Below are positions 38,186 through 46,989 of a stretch of 64,000 nt of DNA, piece by piece; the first letter of the stretch is position 1, and every line of letters starts with the position of its first letter. This DNA comes from Novosphingobium malaysiense (GTDB taxonomy: Bacteria; Pseudomonadota; Alphaproteobacteria; Sphingomonadales; Sphingomonadaceae): NCBI RefSeq assembly GCF_000802225.1, contig NZ_JTDI01000002.1, forward strand, positions 144,501-208,500. Reading direction: 5' to 3'. The position numbers and the translations under genes were made by a program. Under the pieces are notes generated by a model. It was not told the DNA's origin, ran no database searches, and worked only from the letters and a program-made list of their open reading frames with translations.

Positions 38186-39590
38186 AGCCGTCCCCCGTGC
38201 TCTGTGCCGGCTGCGTTGCCGGTGCCATCGGCTTCGGATCGTAGGATTCGCCGAGCAGAACCGTTCCCGCAGCTGTCGGGTCTTCGACGCGGTCCGTTGG
38301 CAGCTTCACCTGTTCCGGCTTGATCGGCGCAACCAGATGCGGCGTGACGACGATAAGCAGTTCCGTCTCGCCCTTCTGGAACTCGGTCGACCGGAACAGT
38401 GCGCCCAGGATCGGAAGATTGCCGAGCAGCGGCAGCTGGCTGACGTTGGTCTTGAAGTCCTGCTGCAAAAGGCCGGCGATCGCGAAGCTTTCACCGTCGC
38501 GCAGTTCCAGAACCGTGCTGGCGCGCCGGGTCTGGACCCCCGGAATGGTAATCCCGTTGAGCGTGACGGAGGCCGCGGGATCGATCGAACTGACCTCAGG
38601 CTCTACCCGCAGGTTGATCGTCCGATCGGCCAGGACGGTCGGCGTGAAGCCCAGGCTGACGCCGAAGGGCTTGAACTCGACGGTCAATGCCTGGGCCCCG
38701 TTGCCGCTTCCCGCATTGCCGCTCTGCGCTACCGGGACAGGAAACTCGCCGCCTGCCAGGAAGGACGCCTTTTCGCCGGAAAGCGCCACGAGGGTCGGTT
38801 CGGCCAGTGTTTTTGCAAACCCCTTGGTTTCCATGGCATCGAGCACGGCGTCGATGTTGAGGTCGCCAATGCTGAAGCTCTTGCGAAACACGCCAAAGGA
38901 ATTGGTGATTGCGGTGAGCCCCAGAATGCCTTCGCCCGTATCCGCATCAGGCGTCAGCTGCGCCCCTCTCCCGATGGCAGAGCCGAACGTACCGCCATTG
39001 CTGGCGGAAAAGCTGCTGACGCCGATATCCTCGCCCACCGAGCGTTTCACTTCGGCAAACCGGACTTCCAGCATGACCTGCTGACTACTGCCCACACTGA
39101 GCATATTGACGACCTTCTCGCCGGCATAGGTCTTCGCCAGGCGCATCGCCTTGTCGACCGCACCGGGATCGGTCACGAGCCCGGTGAGGACCATGGAATC
39201 GCCGGAAATCGTTGCATCGATGCTCTGTCCCGGAATGAGCCGGGATACCTGCGCTTCGAACGACCGCACATCGGGACCGATCGCGACATCCATGACGCTC
39301 AGGACGCGGCCACCGGAATCGTATAGGGTGAGGCTGGTCGTGCCCATGGACTTGCCGAGCACGTAAATCGATCGGTCGGTAAGCGGCATGACATCGGCGA
39401 TCTCGGCGTTGCCGACCATCGCGCGGGCAATGGGTCGGTCTGCCGTGACCACCTGGCTCTTGTTGAGCGGGACATCGAGAATGCCGGCATGGATCGAATC
39501 CATCTGCGCGGACGCGGGCGCGGCGCTTAGCGAAACACTCAGCAGGGCTGCGGCGATCATCGCCGAGCGCGTGGGTTTACCAACCGGCAT
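38175..39590 (-). CDS. cpaC: Flp pilus outer-membrane secretin CpaC/RcpA
   Basis: A 471-residue secretin forming the outer-membrane pore. A signal peptide ends around SAAPASAQ; then come the pilus-specific N domain (LNKSQVVTADRPIARAMVGNAEIADVMPL), a BON-like domain, VMLEVRFAEVKRSVGEDIGV, and the secretin core (TLVALSGEKASFLAGGEFPVPV, then LRDGESFAIAGLLQ and LFRSTEFQKGETELLIVVTPHLV). The start overlaps the cpaB stop by 14 bp. Confidence 0.95.
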   Translation of the reverse strand: MPVGKPTRSAMIAAALLSVSLSAAPASAQMDSIHAGILDVPLNKSQVVTADRPIARAMVGNAEIADVMPLTDRSIYVLGKSMGTTSLTLYDSGGRVLSVMDVAIGPDVRSFEAQVSRLIPGQSIDATISGDSMVLTGLVTDPGAVDKAMRLAKTYAGEKVVNMLSVGSSQQVMLEVRFAEVKRSVGEDIGVSSFSASNGGTFGSAIGRGAQLTPDADTGEGILGLTAITNSFGVFRKSFSIGDLNIDAVLDAMETKGFAKTLAEPTLVALSGEKASFLAGGEFPVPVAQSGNAGSGNGAQALTVEFKPFGVSLGFTPTVLADRTINLRVEPEVSSIDPAASVTLNGITIPGVQTRRASTVLELRDGESFAIAGLLQQDFKTNVSQLPLLGNLPILGALFRSTEFQKGETELLIVVTPHLVAPIKPEQVKLPTDRVEDPTAAGTVLLGESYDPKPMAPATQPAQSTGDGYEY

Positions 39591-40473
39591 AGTGCTTCAC
39601 CTCGTATTCGGCGGGGTTCGTTCCGCGCACCACGGTCATGGTCGGCGCCGACGGCGTTGACCGGGTTTTCGAAGCGACAATCCGCGGCCGTGTCCGCACT
39701 CGTGCCGTTGCGCGCCGTGGCGACCTCGCGACGAAGCGCGGAGCTGATCCACCAAGGTCCCGCACGGTTACCGCACGGGTCGCGCCGACGACCTGATCCT
39801 CGACGTTGCGCAACGCGAGACTTAGCGTGCCGGTCTGCTGGGCCAGGACAAGGCGCTGTGCGCCATACTGGTCGACAAGCACCGTCGCCGTATCGCCTAC
39901 TAGCGGTTCGGTAGCGTTTTCGTTTGCCCGCTGGTTGATGCCGATGACCCGGACGTTCTCCAGCAGAACGCTCGTCACCTTGCCCTGTTGGCCGTTGTCC
40001 TGGCCGGGCATCTGGCGAGTCAGCATGATGTCGACGACGTCGCCCGATGTCACGAAGCCGCTGACACCCGTCACGGCTGTAATCGGGATGGAGACGGCGC
40101 GCAGTTCCTTGGGAATGTTGGCCGAAATCGTGGCGCGGCCATTGACGCCGGAGACGCGGTCGGAAAGGACAGGCTCGCCGACGGCGATACTGCGCAGGGC
40201 GACGTGGTTGCCGGCCGCGAGTTTGTCGACGTTGTCGAAGGCGCCGTTGGGAACGGAATCGCGCGGCCAGTTCACAAGCCTCAGGCTTTCGGCGGTAACC
40301 TTGCTGCCGAACTGCAGCGGCTGACGCGCTACCACGACCTTAGTGAGGCCATGAACTTCAGCGACTTTTTCCTGCTGTTTTTCGACGCCTGAGAACCAGG
40401 AATTCACCAAGAAGATAGCGATTAATCCCAAGAGCGCCGCTACGCCCAGAATGATCAGGTTTCTGCCTGGCAT
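39577..40473 (-). CDS. cpaB: Flp pilus assembly protein CpaB/RcpC
   Basis: A 298-residue protein with an N-terminal membrane anchor (NLIILGVAALLGLIAIFLVNSWF) and a periplasmic SAF-like domain (VVVARQPLQFGSKVTAESLRLVNWP, AISIPITAVTGVSGFVTSGDVVDIM-type block near residues 120-150). It ends in a basic, Pro/Thr-rich tail. CpaB accompanies the CpaC secretin. It is separated from the pilin gene by a 146-bp gap containing a stem-loop. Confidence 0.94.
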   Translation of the reverse strand: MPGRNLIILGVAALLGLIAIFLVNSWFSGVEKQQEKVAEVHGLTKVVVARQPLQFGSKVTAESLRLVNWPRDSVPNGAFDNVDKLAAGNHVALRSIAVGEPVLSDRVSGVNGRATISANIPKELRAVSIPITAVTGVSGFVTSGDVVDIMLTRQMPGQDNGQQGKVTSVLLENVRVIGINQRANENATEPLVGDTATVLVDQYGAQRLVLAQQTGTLSLALRNVEDQVVGATRAVTVRDLGGSAPRFVARSPRRATARVRTRPRIVASKTRSTPSAPTMTVVRGTNPAEYEVKHYAGW

Positions 40474-40573
40474 ACCGCCCCCATTTTTATAAATGCCCCC
40501 AACGCACGCCTAATAAACCCTCACCACCATCTACAAATACTTAACGCAAGCAGCTAATTTAATCAGAAATAGA

Positions 40574-40607
40574 GGCCCCGCCGGTACATTGCTGTACAAG
40601 CGGGGCC
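40574..40607 (-). terminator. Stem-loop after the Flp pilin gene (probable leaky terminator)
   Basis: GGCCCCGC at 40574-40581 pairs with GCGGGGCC at 40600-40607, and an inner TACA/TGTA pair closes the loop. On the minus strand the hairpin is followed by CTCTATTTCTGATTAAATT, which is T-rich but not a pure T-run. Placed between the pilin and cpaB, it would let abundant pilin mRNA end here while some transcripts read on. Confidence 0.65.
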
Positions 40608-40619
40608 GAGAATGTATTG

Positions 40620-40805
40620 TCAGCAGGTTGAGTTGCTGGGGTTGTCGATGCACCCTGCAGTGTTGGTCATCGCGCCGGAAATCGAGTCGGACAGAGTCTG
40701 AGCGCCCACAACAATGGCAAGGCCGACGACGACGAGAATGATGGCATATTCGGCCGCCGAGGCGCCCGACTCGTCCTGAGCGAACTTCTTGAAAAACTTG
40801 GTCAT
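40620..40805 (-). CDS. flp: Flp family type IVb pilin
   Basis: A 61-residue major pilin. The leader MTKFFKKFAQDESG ends at Gly14, after which the mature protein begins ASAAEYAIILVVVGLAIVVG, giving the Flp motif G-x4-E-Y with Glu19 and Tyr20. The hydrophobic segment forms the fibre core. The start at 40805 has GGGGA seven bases upstream; the longer open frame upstream is leader RNA. Two cysteines lie in the last 12 residues (GCIDNPSNSTC). The CpaA protease encoded at the far end of the locus would process it. Confidence 0.95.
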   Translation of the reverse strand: MTKFFKKFAQDESGASAAEYAIILVVVGLAIVVGAQTLSDSISGAMTNTAGCIDNPSNSTC

Positions 40806-40828
40806 GTTGAAATTCCCCGTTTGATCGC

Positions 40829-40851
40829 GCCCGGCGATACGCTTGCCGGGC
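40829..40851 (-). promoter_or_regulatory. Leader stem-loop of the flp pilin mRNA
   Basis: GCCCGGC (40829-40835) and GCCGGGC (40845-40851) form a seven-pair stem with a nine-base loop in the 5' leader, ending 24 nt before the pilin start codon. It may protect the mRNA or tune translation; no known riboswitch fold is recognised. Confidence 0.5.
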
Positions 40852-40989
40852 ATGAACTTATCCAAGGTTCCGGCCTCTATTTCCGGCTCACCTTCGCCCC
40901 CCTGACCGCGGCTTGGAATCGGGTCGAAACATCGACGAAACCCGACTTCCGGTACTCCTGACAAAGTCGCCATCAAAGAGAACGCTGCA

Positions 40990-41018
40990 ATATTGCGTTA
41001 GCTAACTCTCAGCGTCAA
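40990..41018 (-). promoter_or_regulatory. Probable sigma-70-like promoter of the flp/tad locus
   Basis: Reading the minus strand, TTGACG (41018-41013) and CAATAT (40995-40990) are separated by exactly 17 bp. This would start transcription near 40983 and leave a leader of about 178 nt before the pilin. The spacing and -35 are good and the -10 is moderate; the call is from sequence alone. Confidence 0.5.
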
Positions 41019-41218
41019 CGCGGAATTTTAAGCGTATCTTTACCGTTCCAGTCTAGGACGTTCTTTGCCCCACTAGCTAATAAACACATAGTTTTCTTGC
41101 TCAGGGGCAGGGGATAACTTTAGTTATACTGCTCAAATTAACATATTGAAATCTCGCAGTTATCGCGGGGAACCTGCCAGGCGAACATGCGTTTCCATAT
41201 GTTAAGTTGCTGTTGGAA

Positions 41219-42055
41219 ATGAGTGAAAGTGCACACATGACAAGGGCTGCTAGGACTTCCGGTCTGTTCTCGACCGCCCAATCTCGATTGGCGGACTACT
41301 TGCGAGGATTTGAGATAAAGACGCGAGTCGTCGTTCGGTTTTTCCTGAGTCGCATGGAAGGTGTGATCCTCGGTTGGATCGCTCTGATCGCGCTTGCATC
41401 GCTTCCTAGGATGCTTTTCCCGATCACTCCGGTCCGCGATCTTGGCGATCTGGCCGAAATCGTTCTGCCCTACGCCTGTATCGCGATCGCACCGATCATG
41501 GGATACCGCTTTGCAATGCACAGGTTTGGTCGCGACCTGCAATGCAAGGACGGCACAGCCGCCGCTCCGATCACGTCATCGGAGCGTTATTCCGGAAAAT
41601 CGGGGGCAAATTACGGCCCTTATGGGTTCATGGCCTCCCTGCTCGTCGGAATTCTGCTGAACGTCCCGTTTCGGGCGTTTGAATTCCTGCTCTCGGTTCC
41701 AGCGATGAACAGCAACGCCCCAGCCTGGGGAACGACACTTTTTCATGTCATGGCTTTCGACGTATGCCTGATGAGCTTCCTGTATACGGTGTGCTTTGTG
41801 TTGGCCTTGCGCACCATTCCGCTCTTCCCCGGCATGCTTGCAGTTGTCTGGGGAATCGACATCACCATGCAGTTCGTCATTGCCAATGCCGTTTCCGCCA
41901 GTCCTCATCTGCCGGCTGACGTTGCGGCAGCAGTCAGCGACATCCTGCAGGGCAATATCAAGAAAGTACTGATCAGCGTCGCGGTGTGGCTGCCCTATCT
42001 CCTGCTATCGCGGAGAGTGCAAGTTACCTATCGTCGGCGCTCGGCCCTCGCCTAA
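41219..42055 (+). CDS. Integral membrane protein, DUF2569-like ending
   Basis: A protein of about 278 residues with roughly four to five hydrophobic segments (VILGWIALIALASL, IVLPYACIAIAPIMGY, GFMASLLVGILLNVPF, VMAFDVCLMSFLYTVCFVLAL, MLAVVWGIDITMQFV). The end, VAVWLPYLLLSRRVQVTYRRR, resembles the closing motif of DUF2569 proteins, a family of unknown function. Start choice among ATGs at 41207, 41219 and 41237 is unclear because none has a strong ribosome-binding site. It converges on the GT-C gene, three bases away. Confidence 0.65.
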   Translation: MSESAHMTRAARTSGLFSTAQSRLADYLRGFEIKTRVVVRFFLSRMEGVILGWIALIALASLPRMLFPITPVRDLGDLAEIVLPYACIAIAPIMGYRFAMHRFGRDLQCKDGTAAAPITSSERYSGKSGANYGPYGFMASLLVGILLNVPFRAFEFLLSVPAMNSNAPAWGTTLFHVMAFDVCLMSFLYTVCFVLALRTIPLFPGMLAVVWGIDITMQFVIANAVSASPHLPADVAAAVSDILQGNIKKVLISVAVWLPYLLLSRRVQVTYRRRSALA

Positions 42056-42058
42056 GTT

Positions 42059-43864
42059 TCAACGCACCTTGTAGACACGCAGATGGGAATCCCAGATCGC
42101 GGTCACGGGCTCTAGCCAGTTCGGAACTCGCCCCGTCTGCAATTGCGCAATCAGACTATCGGGCCAATGCGACAGGGGCGTCCTCGCGCCGCGGTAATCA
42201 TCACAAAAGACCAGATAGTCCGCATGATTGGCTATCACCAGCCTTCGAGCATACCCAGGGTCTCCGCCGAACACGTCCAATACATCGCGTATCTTGTTCC
42301 CATTACGATGATAGTTCGAAGCCACGACGGTGTGACGAGTCATGCCCAGAATTGGCGGCCCGATATTCAATGACGCAAAAAGGTGGCCGGGTTCCAACCG
42401 ATTGAGTTTCCGCAAATCGCATTCTTGGTCTCCGGCAAAATCGGAGTTCACGTCTGCAGAGTCACGATCGTCGCCAGTCACGTTTGCCCAAACGTCTCCT
42501 GCCAGTGGAGGCGTTAGTGGCAAGACAATCAACACTCCGATGATTGTTAACAAGATGCGCTTAATGGGATTTGTTATGGCGCGAGCGCGAGGCAATAAGA
42601 CAGCTGCGAGCAACGCAAGAAAAGGGACCATCAAGATTTGCACGAATATGCCGGATCGCATGACATTCAACGAAAGGACCCAGCAAGCCAGGCCGACAGC
42701 AAAAAGCAATATCCAGCTTTTGCGGAGATTTTCGTTTTCGATCGGGCGTACACCGAACCAAGCGCCCGCAATCATCAAAAGTCCATTCCCAACTAGAACG
42801 ATCTGCTCGGGAACGGGCTGCATGTAAATCGGCAAACCCTCCCTCACGCGAAGGTACCAGAATTTCCATACAACCGGATCGAGCTGTGCGAACGGGTCGA
42901 CCGCGCAGGCACCAAGGCCGCCCAGAACGAGCGGAACGGCGAACAGAGGCAAGGCGGACAGACAGGCAAGGCGCGAGACCGGCCTGAACTTCGCTGCAAA
43001 TCCCTGCACTGCCCAGGCAATGGCGGCCGAACCTGCGAAGGCGGCAATATGCGGCCATGAAACGGCATCGCAGTATACTTCGAGATAATTCCCCGGGGCC
43101 CTTGCCGTCAGAAACAACAAAGCGACCGAACCGGCCAAGCCTGTCAGAAATGGAGCAAGGCCGCCCACGCCCCAGAACGCGAAAGCCAGACCCAACGTTG
43201 CCGCCATGGCAGCAACGATGGGCAAGCCTTCCAGCGAAATGGTGAGCGATAACGCTGCTATGGCGCCTGCGATGAAAGCGGCGCGTCGCGATTGAAATTG
43301 CACTAGGAAATACGTTGCGCTGAGAATGCAGACAGCCTGCCAGCCATGATGGTCAATGCGGCCGGGAAACAAGTTGAAAGCCAGCATGTGATATAGGGGA
43401 AGCAACGCAACGCTGGCCGTACGGAGCACTGGGACAACCCCCAACCTTTTCAGCAAGCGCTCCATGATGAACATCGCGATCGCAAGTTCGAGTAAGGGCA
43501 CCCCGAAAACAGCGATACGTTCGGCAACGCCGCGACCGAAAAGCGGCTCGAAAGCCACGATGAAGAAGGCGACCGGCAGGTCCACCAATCGGGACCACTG
43601 CAGATCGGCCCCAACCGGCGGATTCATCCGGTATTGACGAACATCGAACCAGTTCTGACCTGCCAGGAAATCGCGCACTTCCAGGAAGCGCATCCAGTCA
43701 TCCGGTCCTGACAGTTCGAGCCCCCAAAGGCCCTTGTAGTGATAGGCGACGGCCAGCGCCGCCCAGCCTAGCCATACGTGCCATAACCTGATCCGACCCA
43801 ACCAGGGCCACGCGATCTCTTGAAACCGGGCACCAACGACAGGTGCGTCGCCATCGGCCTGCAT
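42059..43864 (-). CDS. GT-C membrane glycosyltransferase, STT3/PglB-like motifs
   Basis: A 601-residue polytopic membrane protein with about 12 hydrophobic segments and a C-terminal soluble domain (from about residue 470). In the first periplasmic loop are ELSGPDDWMRFLEVRDF (acidic pair Asp55-Asp56) and, after the second hydrophobic region, GRIDHHGWQ (Asp171, His172, His173). This order recalls the DxD and DHH motifs of oligosaccharyltransferase-type GT-C enzymes, which use polyprenyl-linked sugars. The ATG at 43864 overlaps the gtrA stop. Codon use is somewhat AT-richer than in flanking genes. The transferred sugar and acceptor are unknown. Confidence 0.7.
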   Translation of the reverse strand: MQADGDAPVVGARFQEIAWPWLGRIRLWHVWLGWAALAVAYHYKGLWGLELSGPDDWMRFLEVRDFLAGQNWFDVRQYRMNPPVGADLQWSRLVDLPVAFFIVAFEPLFGRGVAERIAVFGVPLLELAIAMFIMERLLKRLGVVPVLRTASVALLPLYHMLAFNLFPGRIDHHGWQAVCILSATYFLVQFQSRRAAFIAGAIAALSLTISLEGLPIVAAMAATLGLAFAFWGVGGLAPFLTGLAGSVALLFLTARAPGNYLEVYCDAVSWPHIAAFAGSAAIAWAVQGFAAKFRPVSRLACLSALPLFAVPLVLGGLGACAVDPFAQLDPVVWKFWYLRVREGLPIYMQPVPEQIVLVGNGLLMIAGAWFGVRPIENENLRKSWILLFAVGLACWVLSLNVMRSGIFVQILMVPFLALLAAVLLPRARAITNPIKRILLTIIGVLIVLPLTPPLAGDVWANVTGDDRDSADVNSDFAGDQECDLRKLNRLEPGHLFASLNIGPPILGMTRHTVVASNYHRNGNKIRDVLDVFGGDPGYARRLVIANHADYLVFCDDYRGARTPLSHWPDSLIAQLQTGRVPNWLEPVTAIWDSHLRVYKVR

Positions 43865-44304
43865 CAGTTTCCGCTTCGAAACACGATCCGGCTGCGCAGA
43901 CCCCATGTCAGCATGAAACTGGCGACGATGGCCAGGAGCTTGGCAATGCGGGGATCAAAGCCCGTATACGCGCCTGCGCCCACGACGAAAGTCGTCAGAG
44001 TCAATCCGGCCACGGCGGAAAGGACGAACAGTACCTGCTGCCGCAGCCTTGCGGAGCCGCCACTCGCCACGGTATCCTGAAAGACAGCCCGGCTTGAGAT
44101 CAGCCAATGGACGAATATGCCGAAAGCGTAACTCAGCGCCGATGCGGGGGCAGCGAATATCCCTGCTGCGAGAAGAAGCAGGAATGAGCCCAAATCGGCA
44201 CCCAGCGCAAGGACGCTTGCGCCTAAATACCGCATGAGCCGGGACCGCTGGCCACGCAGGGCAAGATCGTCAAACGCGGCTCTGCGGACCTGCTCCAGTG
44301 CCAT
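43864..44304 (-). CDS. GtrA-family membrane protein (putative polyprenyl-sugar flippase)
   Basis: A 146-residue protein with four membrane helices: LMRYLGASVLALGADLGSFLLLLAAGIF, ALSYAFGIFVHWLISSRAVF (typical GtrA Asn/Ser-Arg-x-Val-Phe element), VLFVLSAVAGLTLTTFVVG, and LAIVASFMLTWGLRSRIVF. GtrA proteins are proposed to flip undecaprenyl-phosphate-linked sugars. It begins two bases after the flavoprotein gene ends and overlaps the GT-C gene, so the three form one operon. Confidence 0.88.
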   Translation of the reverse strand: MALEQVRRAAFDDLALRGQRSRLMRYLGASVLALGADLGSFLLLLAAGIFAAPASALSYAFGIFVHWLISSRAVFQDTVASGGSARLRQQVLFVLSAVAGLTLTTFVVGAGAYTGFDPRIAKLLAIVASFMLTWGLRSRIVFRSGN

Positions 44305-44306
44305 GA

Positions 44307-45866
44307 TCAGGCTGCCTCGTTGATCTCGTATTGCCGCAAGCGTTCGGGAACGCCGCGCACCGAAGTGAGTGCTGCGGCCTGGTCCGAGCTGACGTTGCGG
44401 GCTGTCAGGTCGGCGTCGGCCCCTTCGTCGCCCGCCTCATGATACTCGGCGTCCTCATTTACACACCAGGTATCATAGACCCGCTTGCCGGCGAGAATGT
44501 TCTCGACTGTCAGCATGGCCGTCATCATCGCGTGATCCTGGTTGTTGTAGCGGTGCATGCCATTGCGCCCGACCAGATGCAGCGTGGGGAAGCGCGTTTC
44601 CAGCTCGTCACGAACAGTTGCGACATTCTGTGCGTAAGCTTCGTCGTAGACCGGATAGGCTTTTTCCTGCCTCACGACAACGCCGCCCTCTACCTGCGCG
44701 GGATTGCACAACCCCAGGATCTGCATTTCCCGCTTTGCCAGTTCCACCAGATCCTCGTCGTTCGACGACCACAGACCGTCGCCTTCGAAGCAGAAGTATT
44801 CAAGCCCTACGCAGGCGACATCGCCATCCGGCACCATCTCGGGAGACCACGACCGAAAATTCTGGATTCGTCCGACCTGTACCTTGCTGTCATGGATGTA
44901 GATCCAGTTGTCTGGAAAAAGGTCCTTCGAACGAATCTTGAGGGCCACGGTAAGGAAGTCGCGATACTTCAACTGGGTGGCGGCAAGGTTGGTTGCGGGC
45001 CTCGGCTCGATGCGCTCGACAAGTTCGCGCATCGGCGCCGAACTGATGACGTTGCCTGCAGTGATCTTCAACGGCCCATGCTTGCCATCGGCAATCACAT
45101 GCCAGCCGCCGCGGCGATACGACACCAGTTTTTCGAGGGAATACCCCATCAATACGCGGGAGCCGGCGGCCTCGATCTTGTCGCGAGCCGCTTCCCACAT
45201 CATGCCCGGACCAAGCCGCGGATAGCGGAATGTCTCGAGCAAGGTCTTTACGGCCTGTCCATCGTTCGGCTTCCGGTTCAGGCCAAGGCTACGCTTGATC
45301 CCGTCCATCACCGCTCCCCACAATGACAGTCCCTTGATGCGTTGGGCCGCCCAATCCGCGCTCATCTCGTCGCAGGGCATTCCCCAGACCTTCTCGGTGT
45401 AGGTCTTGAAAAAGATCGAATACAACTTCCAGCCAAACTGGTTGGTCGTCCAGTCTTCGAAGCTTTTCACACTCTTGCGCCGAAATGCCTTGGCCTTGGC
45501 AAAGCTGGCCATGCACATGGCCGATCGCCACAGGCCGAGGTTCCAAAGCGCCTCGAATGCGCGCAATGGGTACGAATAGAACTTGCCCTCGTAATAGATG
45601 CGGCTCATCCGCGGGCGCTGGATGAAATCGTCGGGAAGTATCTCGTTCCACAAGTCCACGACTTGCTGGCTTTTGGAGAAGAAGCGGTGGCCGCCGATGT
45701 CGAAGCGATAGCCGTCGTGCTCGACGGTGCGGCTGATGCCGCCGACGTAGGTCTCATCCTTTTCAATGATCGCGACACGCTTACCTTGCTTCGAAAGCAA
45801 GTACCCTGCCGTAAGACCAGCAGGACCGGCGCCGATGATCGCGACATCAACATCCAATTCTTGCAT
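44307..45866 (-). CDS. FAD-dependent oxidoreductase, UDP-galactopyranose-mutase-like
   Basis: A 519-residue flavoprotein with the FAD-binding motif [12 protein letters not shown] (Gly12, Gly14, Gly17) and the [16 protein letters not shown] block that is typical of UDP-galactopyranose mutase and protoporphyrinogen-oxidase-like amine oxidases. Later segments [18 protein letters not shown] and [23 protein letters not shown] are also characteristic of this sugar-linked group. Sequence does not settle whether it is a mutase or an oxidase. First in an operon with gtrA and the GT-C gene, it probably makes or modifies a sugar donor. Confidence 0.85.
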   Translation of the reverse strand: MQELDVDVAIIGAGPAGLTAGYLLSKQGKRVAIIEKDETYVGGISRTVEHDGYRFDIGGHRFFSKSQQVVDLWNEILPDDFIQRPRMSRIYYEGKFYSYPLRAFEALWNLGLWRSAMCMASFAKAKAFRRKSVKSFEDWTTNQFGWKLYSIFFKTYTEKVWGMPCDEMSADWAAQRIKGLSLWGAVMDGIKRSLGLNRKPNDGQAVKTLLETFRYPRLGPGMMWEAARDKIEAAGSRVLMGYSLEKLVSYRRGGWHVIADGKHGPLKITAGNVISSAPMRELVERIEPRPATNLAATQLKYRDFLTVALKIRSKDLFPDNWIYIHDSKVQVGRIQNFRSWSPEMVPDGDVACVGLEYFCFEGDGLWSSNDEDLVELAKREMQILGLCNPAQVEGGVVVRQEKAYPVYDEAYAQNVATVRDELETRFPTLHLVGRNGMHRYNNQDHAMMTAMLTVENILAGKRVYDTWCVNEDAEYHEAGDEGADADLTARNVSSDQAAALTSVRGVPERLRQYEINEAA

Positions 45867-46224
45867 TCCGGACGGCCTCCCGTTGGTTGCCCGGAATGAT
45901 TGTTACATAATAAACTATCGAAACAAACGACTGTTTGGCTGTGACCTAAAATGGTTCAGCCTTCCGTGACTTTGATAATATCTGCCAATTGGGCTGAAAT
46001 GACGGGTTCAGCCTTCCCGGAAAAGACCAAGCCGATGTCCGTCACGGACTTCTCGCGATCCGAGGGATAGCCCGACTCATGGGATGCGAGAGCGAGCGAA
46101 GCAACGACGATCGATCCGTCAGGCACCTGTCAAAATTCAAATTTCAACAGGACTGACATGACCGCTGGCAATGCCGACCGGATTGATATGGGCGCCACTA
46201 CACCTTCAGGGCAAATACGCGAGG
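45867..46224. other. Intergenic region upstream of the flavoprotein operon
   Basis: About 360 bp between the start of the flavoprotein gene and the stop of the M23 peptidase gene (both minus strand). The first 60 bp are AT-rich (TTACATAATAAACTATCG), which suits the operon promoter. I see no credible gene or clear terminator. Confidence 0.4.
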
Positions 46225-46989
46225 CTAGCGCGCGAGAGGATTTAGCGGGCGGCCGTTGAGCCGAACCTCGTAGTGCACGTGCGGTCCTGTGGAGCGACCG
46301 GTCGAGCCGGCAAAACCGATAATTTCTCCGCGCTTGACCTGCTGGCCGACGGTGACGGCCGTCCGGGACAGATGGGCAAAGCGCGTTTCCAGGCCCTTCG
46401 GCTGCTTCACCTTCACCAGCAGGCCGTACCCGCCCGACCATCCCGCAAAGGTGACCGTTCCTTCGCTCGTCGCCGCAACAGGCGTGCCCGTGGGCACAGC
46501 CAGATCGACACCTGCATGCTGTCTCACCCCACCAAGAATCGGATGTTCACGCTTGCCGAAGGCACTGGATATGCGGGCGGAAGACACGGGCATTCCCTGA
46601 GGAAGCACCGCATTCCCGCTGCCGTGATAAACGGGCACCGCAGAAAATCTGACTTCGACGAAGGTCCCCTGGTCGTTCGTCCTGTCCGGGTAACGCCAGG
46701 CACCGCCCAGGACCCCGGACGGCCCCACAGTTACCGATCCTGTCGGCTTTTCGATGAACACATGCGCGGGGGCCATGCTGCCGCCGTCAACCTGCCCGTC
46801 CAACGGCAGGGCCGGGGTCGGCGTCTCGCCGCCATGCGCTTGAACGGACGCATCAATTCCGCTTGCGGATGCGGCGCCTGCTTCTGCGCTCCATGCGGGC
46901 GCAACTGCACAGCCAAGCTCTACGATCAAGCATAGAGCGCCAGACGTGAGTAACCTTGAGACCTTTCGCACAGCCAATACCCCAACCAC
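46225..46989 (-). CDS. M23 (LytM) family metallopeptidase
   Basis: A 254-residue exported protein with an N-terminal signal peptide and a C-terminal LytM domain that cleaves peptide cross-links of peptidoglycan, or regulates amidases if inactive. Zinc ligands are visible in QHAGVDLAVP (His about 158, Asp about 162) and GPHVHYEVRLNG (HxH at about 237-239), and the SSAFGKREHPILGG start is typical, so it should be active. The frame starts with GTG at 46989; a GTG at 46971 has GGGG eight bases upstream and may be the real start. Confidence 0.87.
   Translation of the reverse strand: MVGVLAVRKVSRLLTSGALCLIVELGCAVAPAWSAEAGAASASGIDASVQAHGGETPTPALPLDGQVDGGSMAPAHVFIEKPTGSVTVGPSGVLGGAWRYPDRTNDQGTFVEVRFSAVPVYHGSGNAVLPQGMPVSSARISSAFGKREHPILGGVRQHAGVDLAVPTGTPVAATSEGTVTFAGWSGGYGLLVKVKQPKGLETRFAHLSRTAVTVGQQVKRGEIIGFAGSTGRSTGPHVHYEVRLNGRPLNPLAR

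Larger units (their letters stand above)
40806..41218. other. Divergent intergenic region upstream of flp
   Basis: About 410 bp without a supportable gene. The half nearest flp holds the promoter-like and leader stem-loop sequences; the half nearest the plus-strand membrane protein is AT-rich (41030-41150) and probably contains its promoter. No CtrA-type TTAA-N7-TTAA box is visible. Confidence 0.4.

Noticed and set aside
41097..41130. A promoter candidate TTGCTC ... TATACT for the plus-strand membrane protein
   Set aside because: The spacer is 22 bp, too long for a standard sigma-70 promoter, and no alternative -35 is present at 17 bp.
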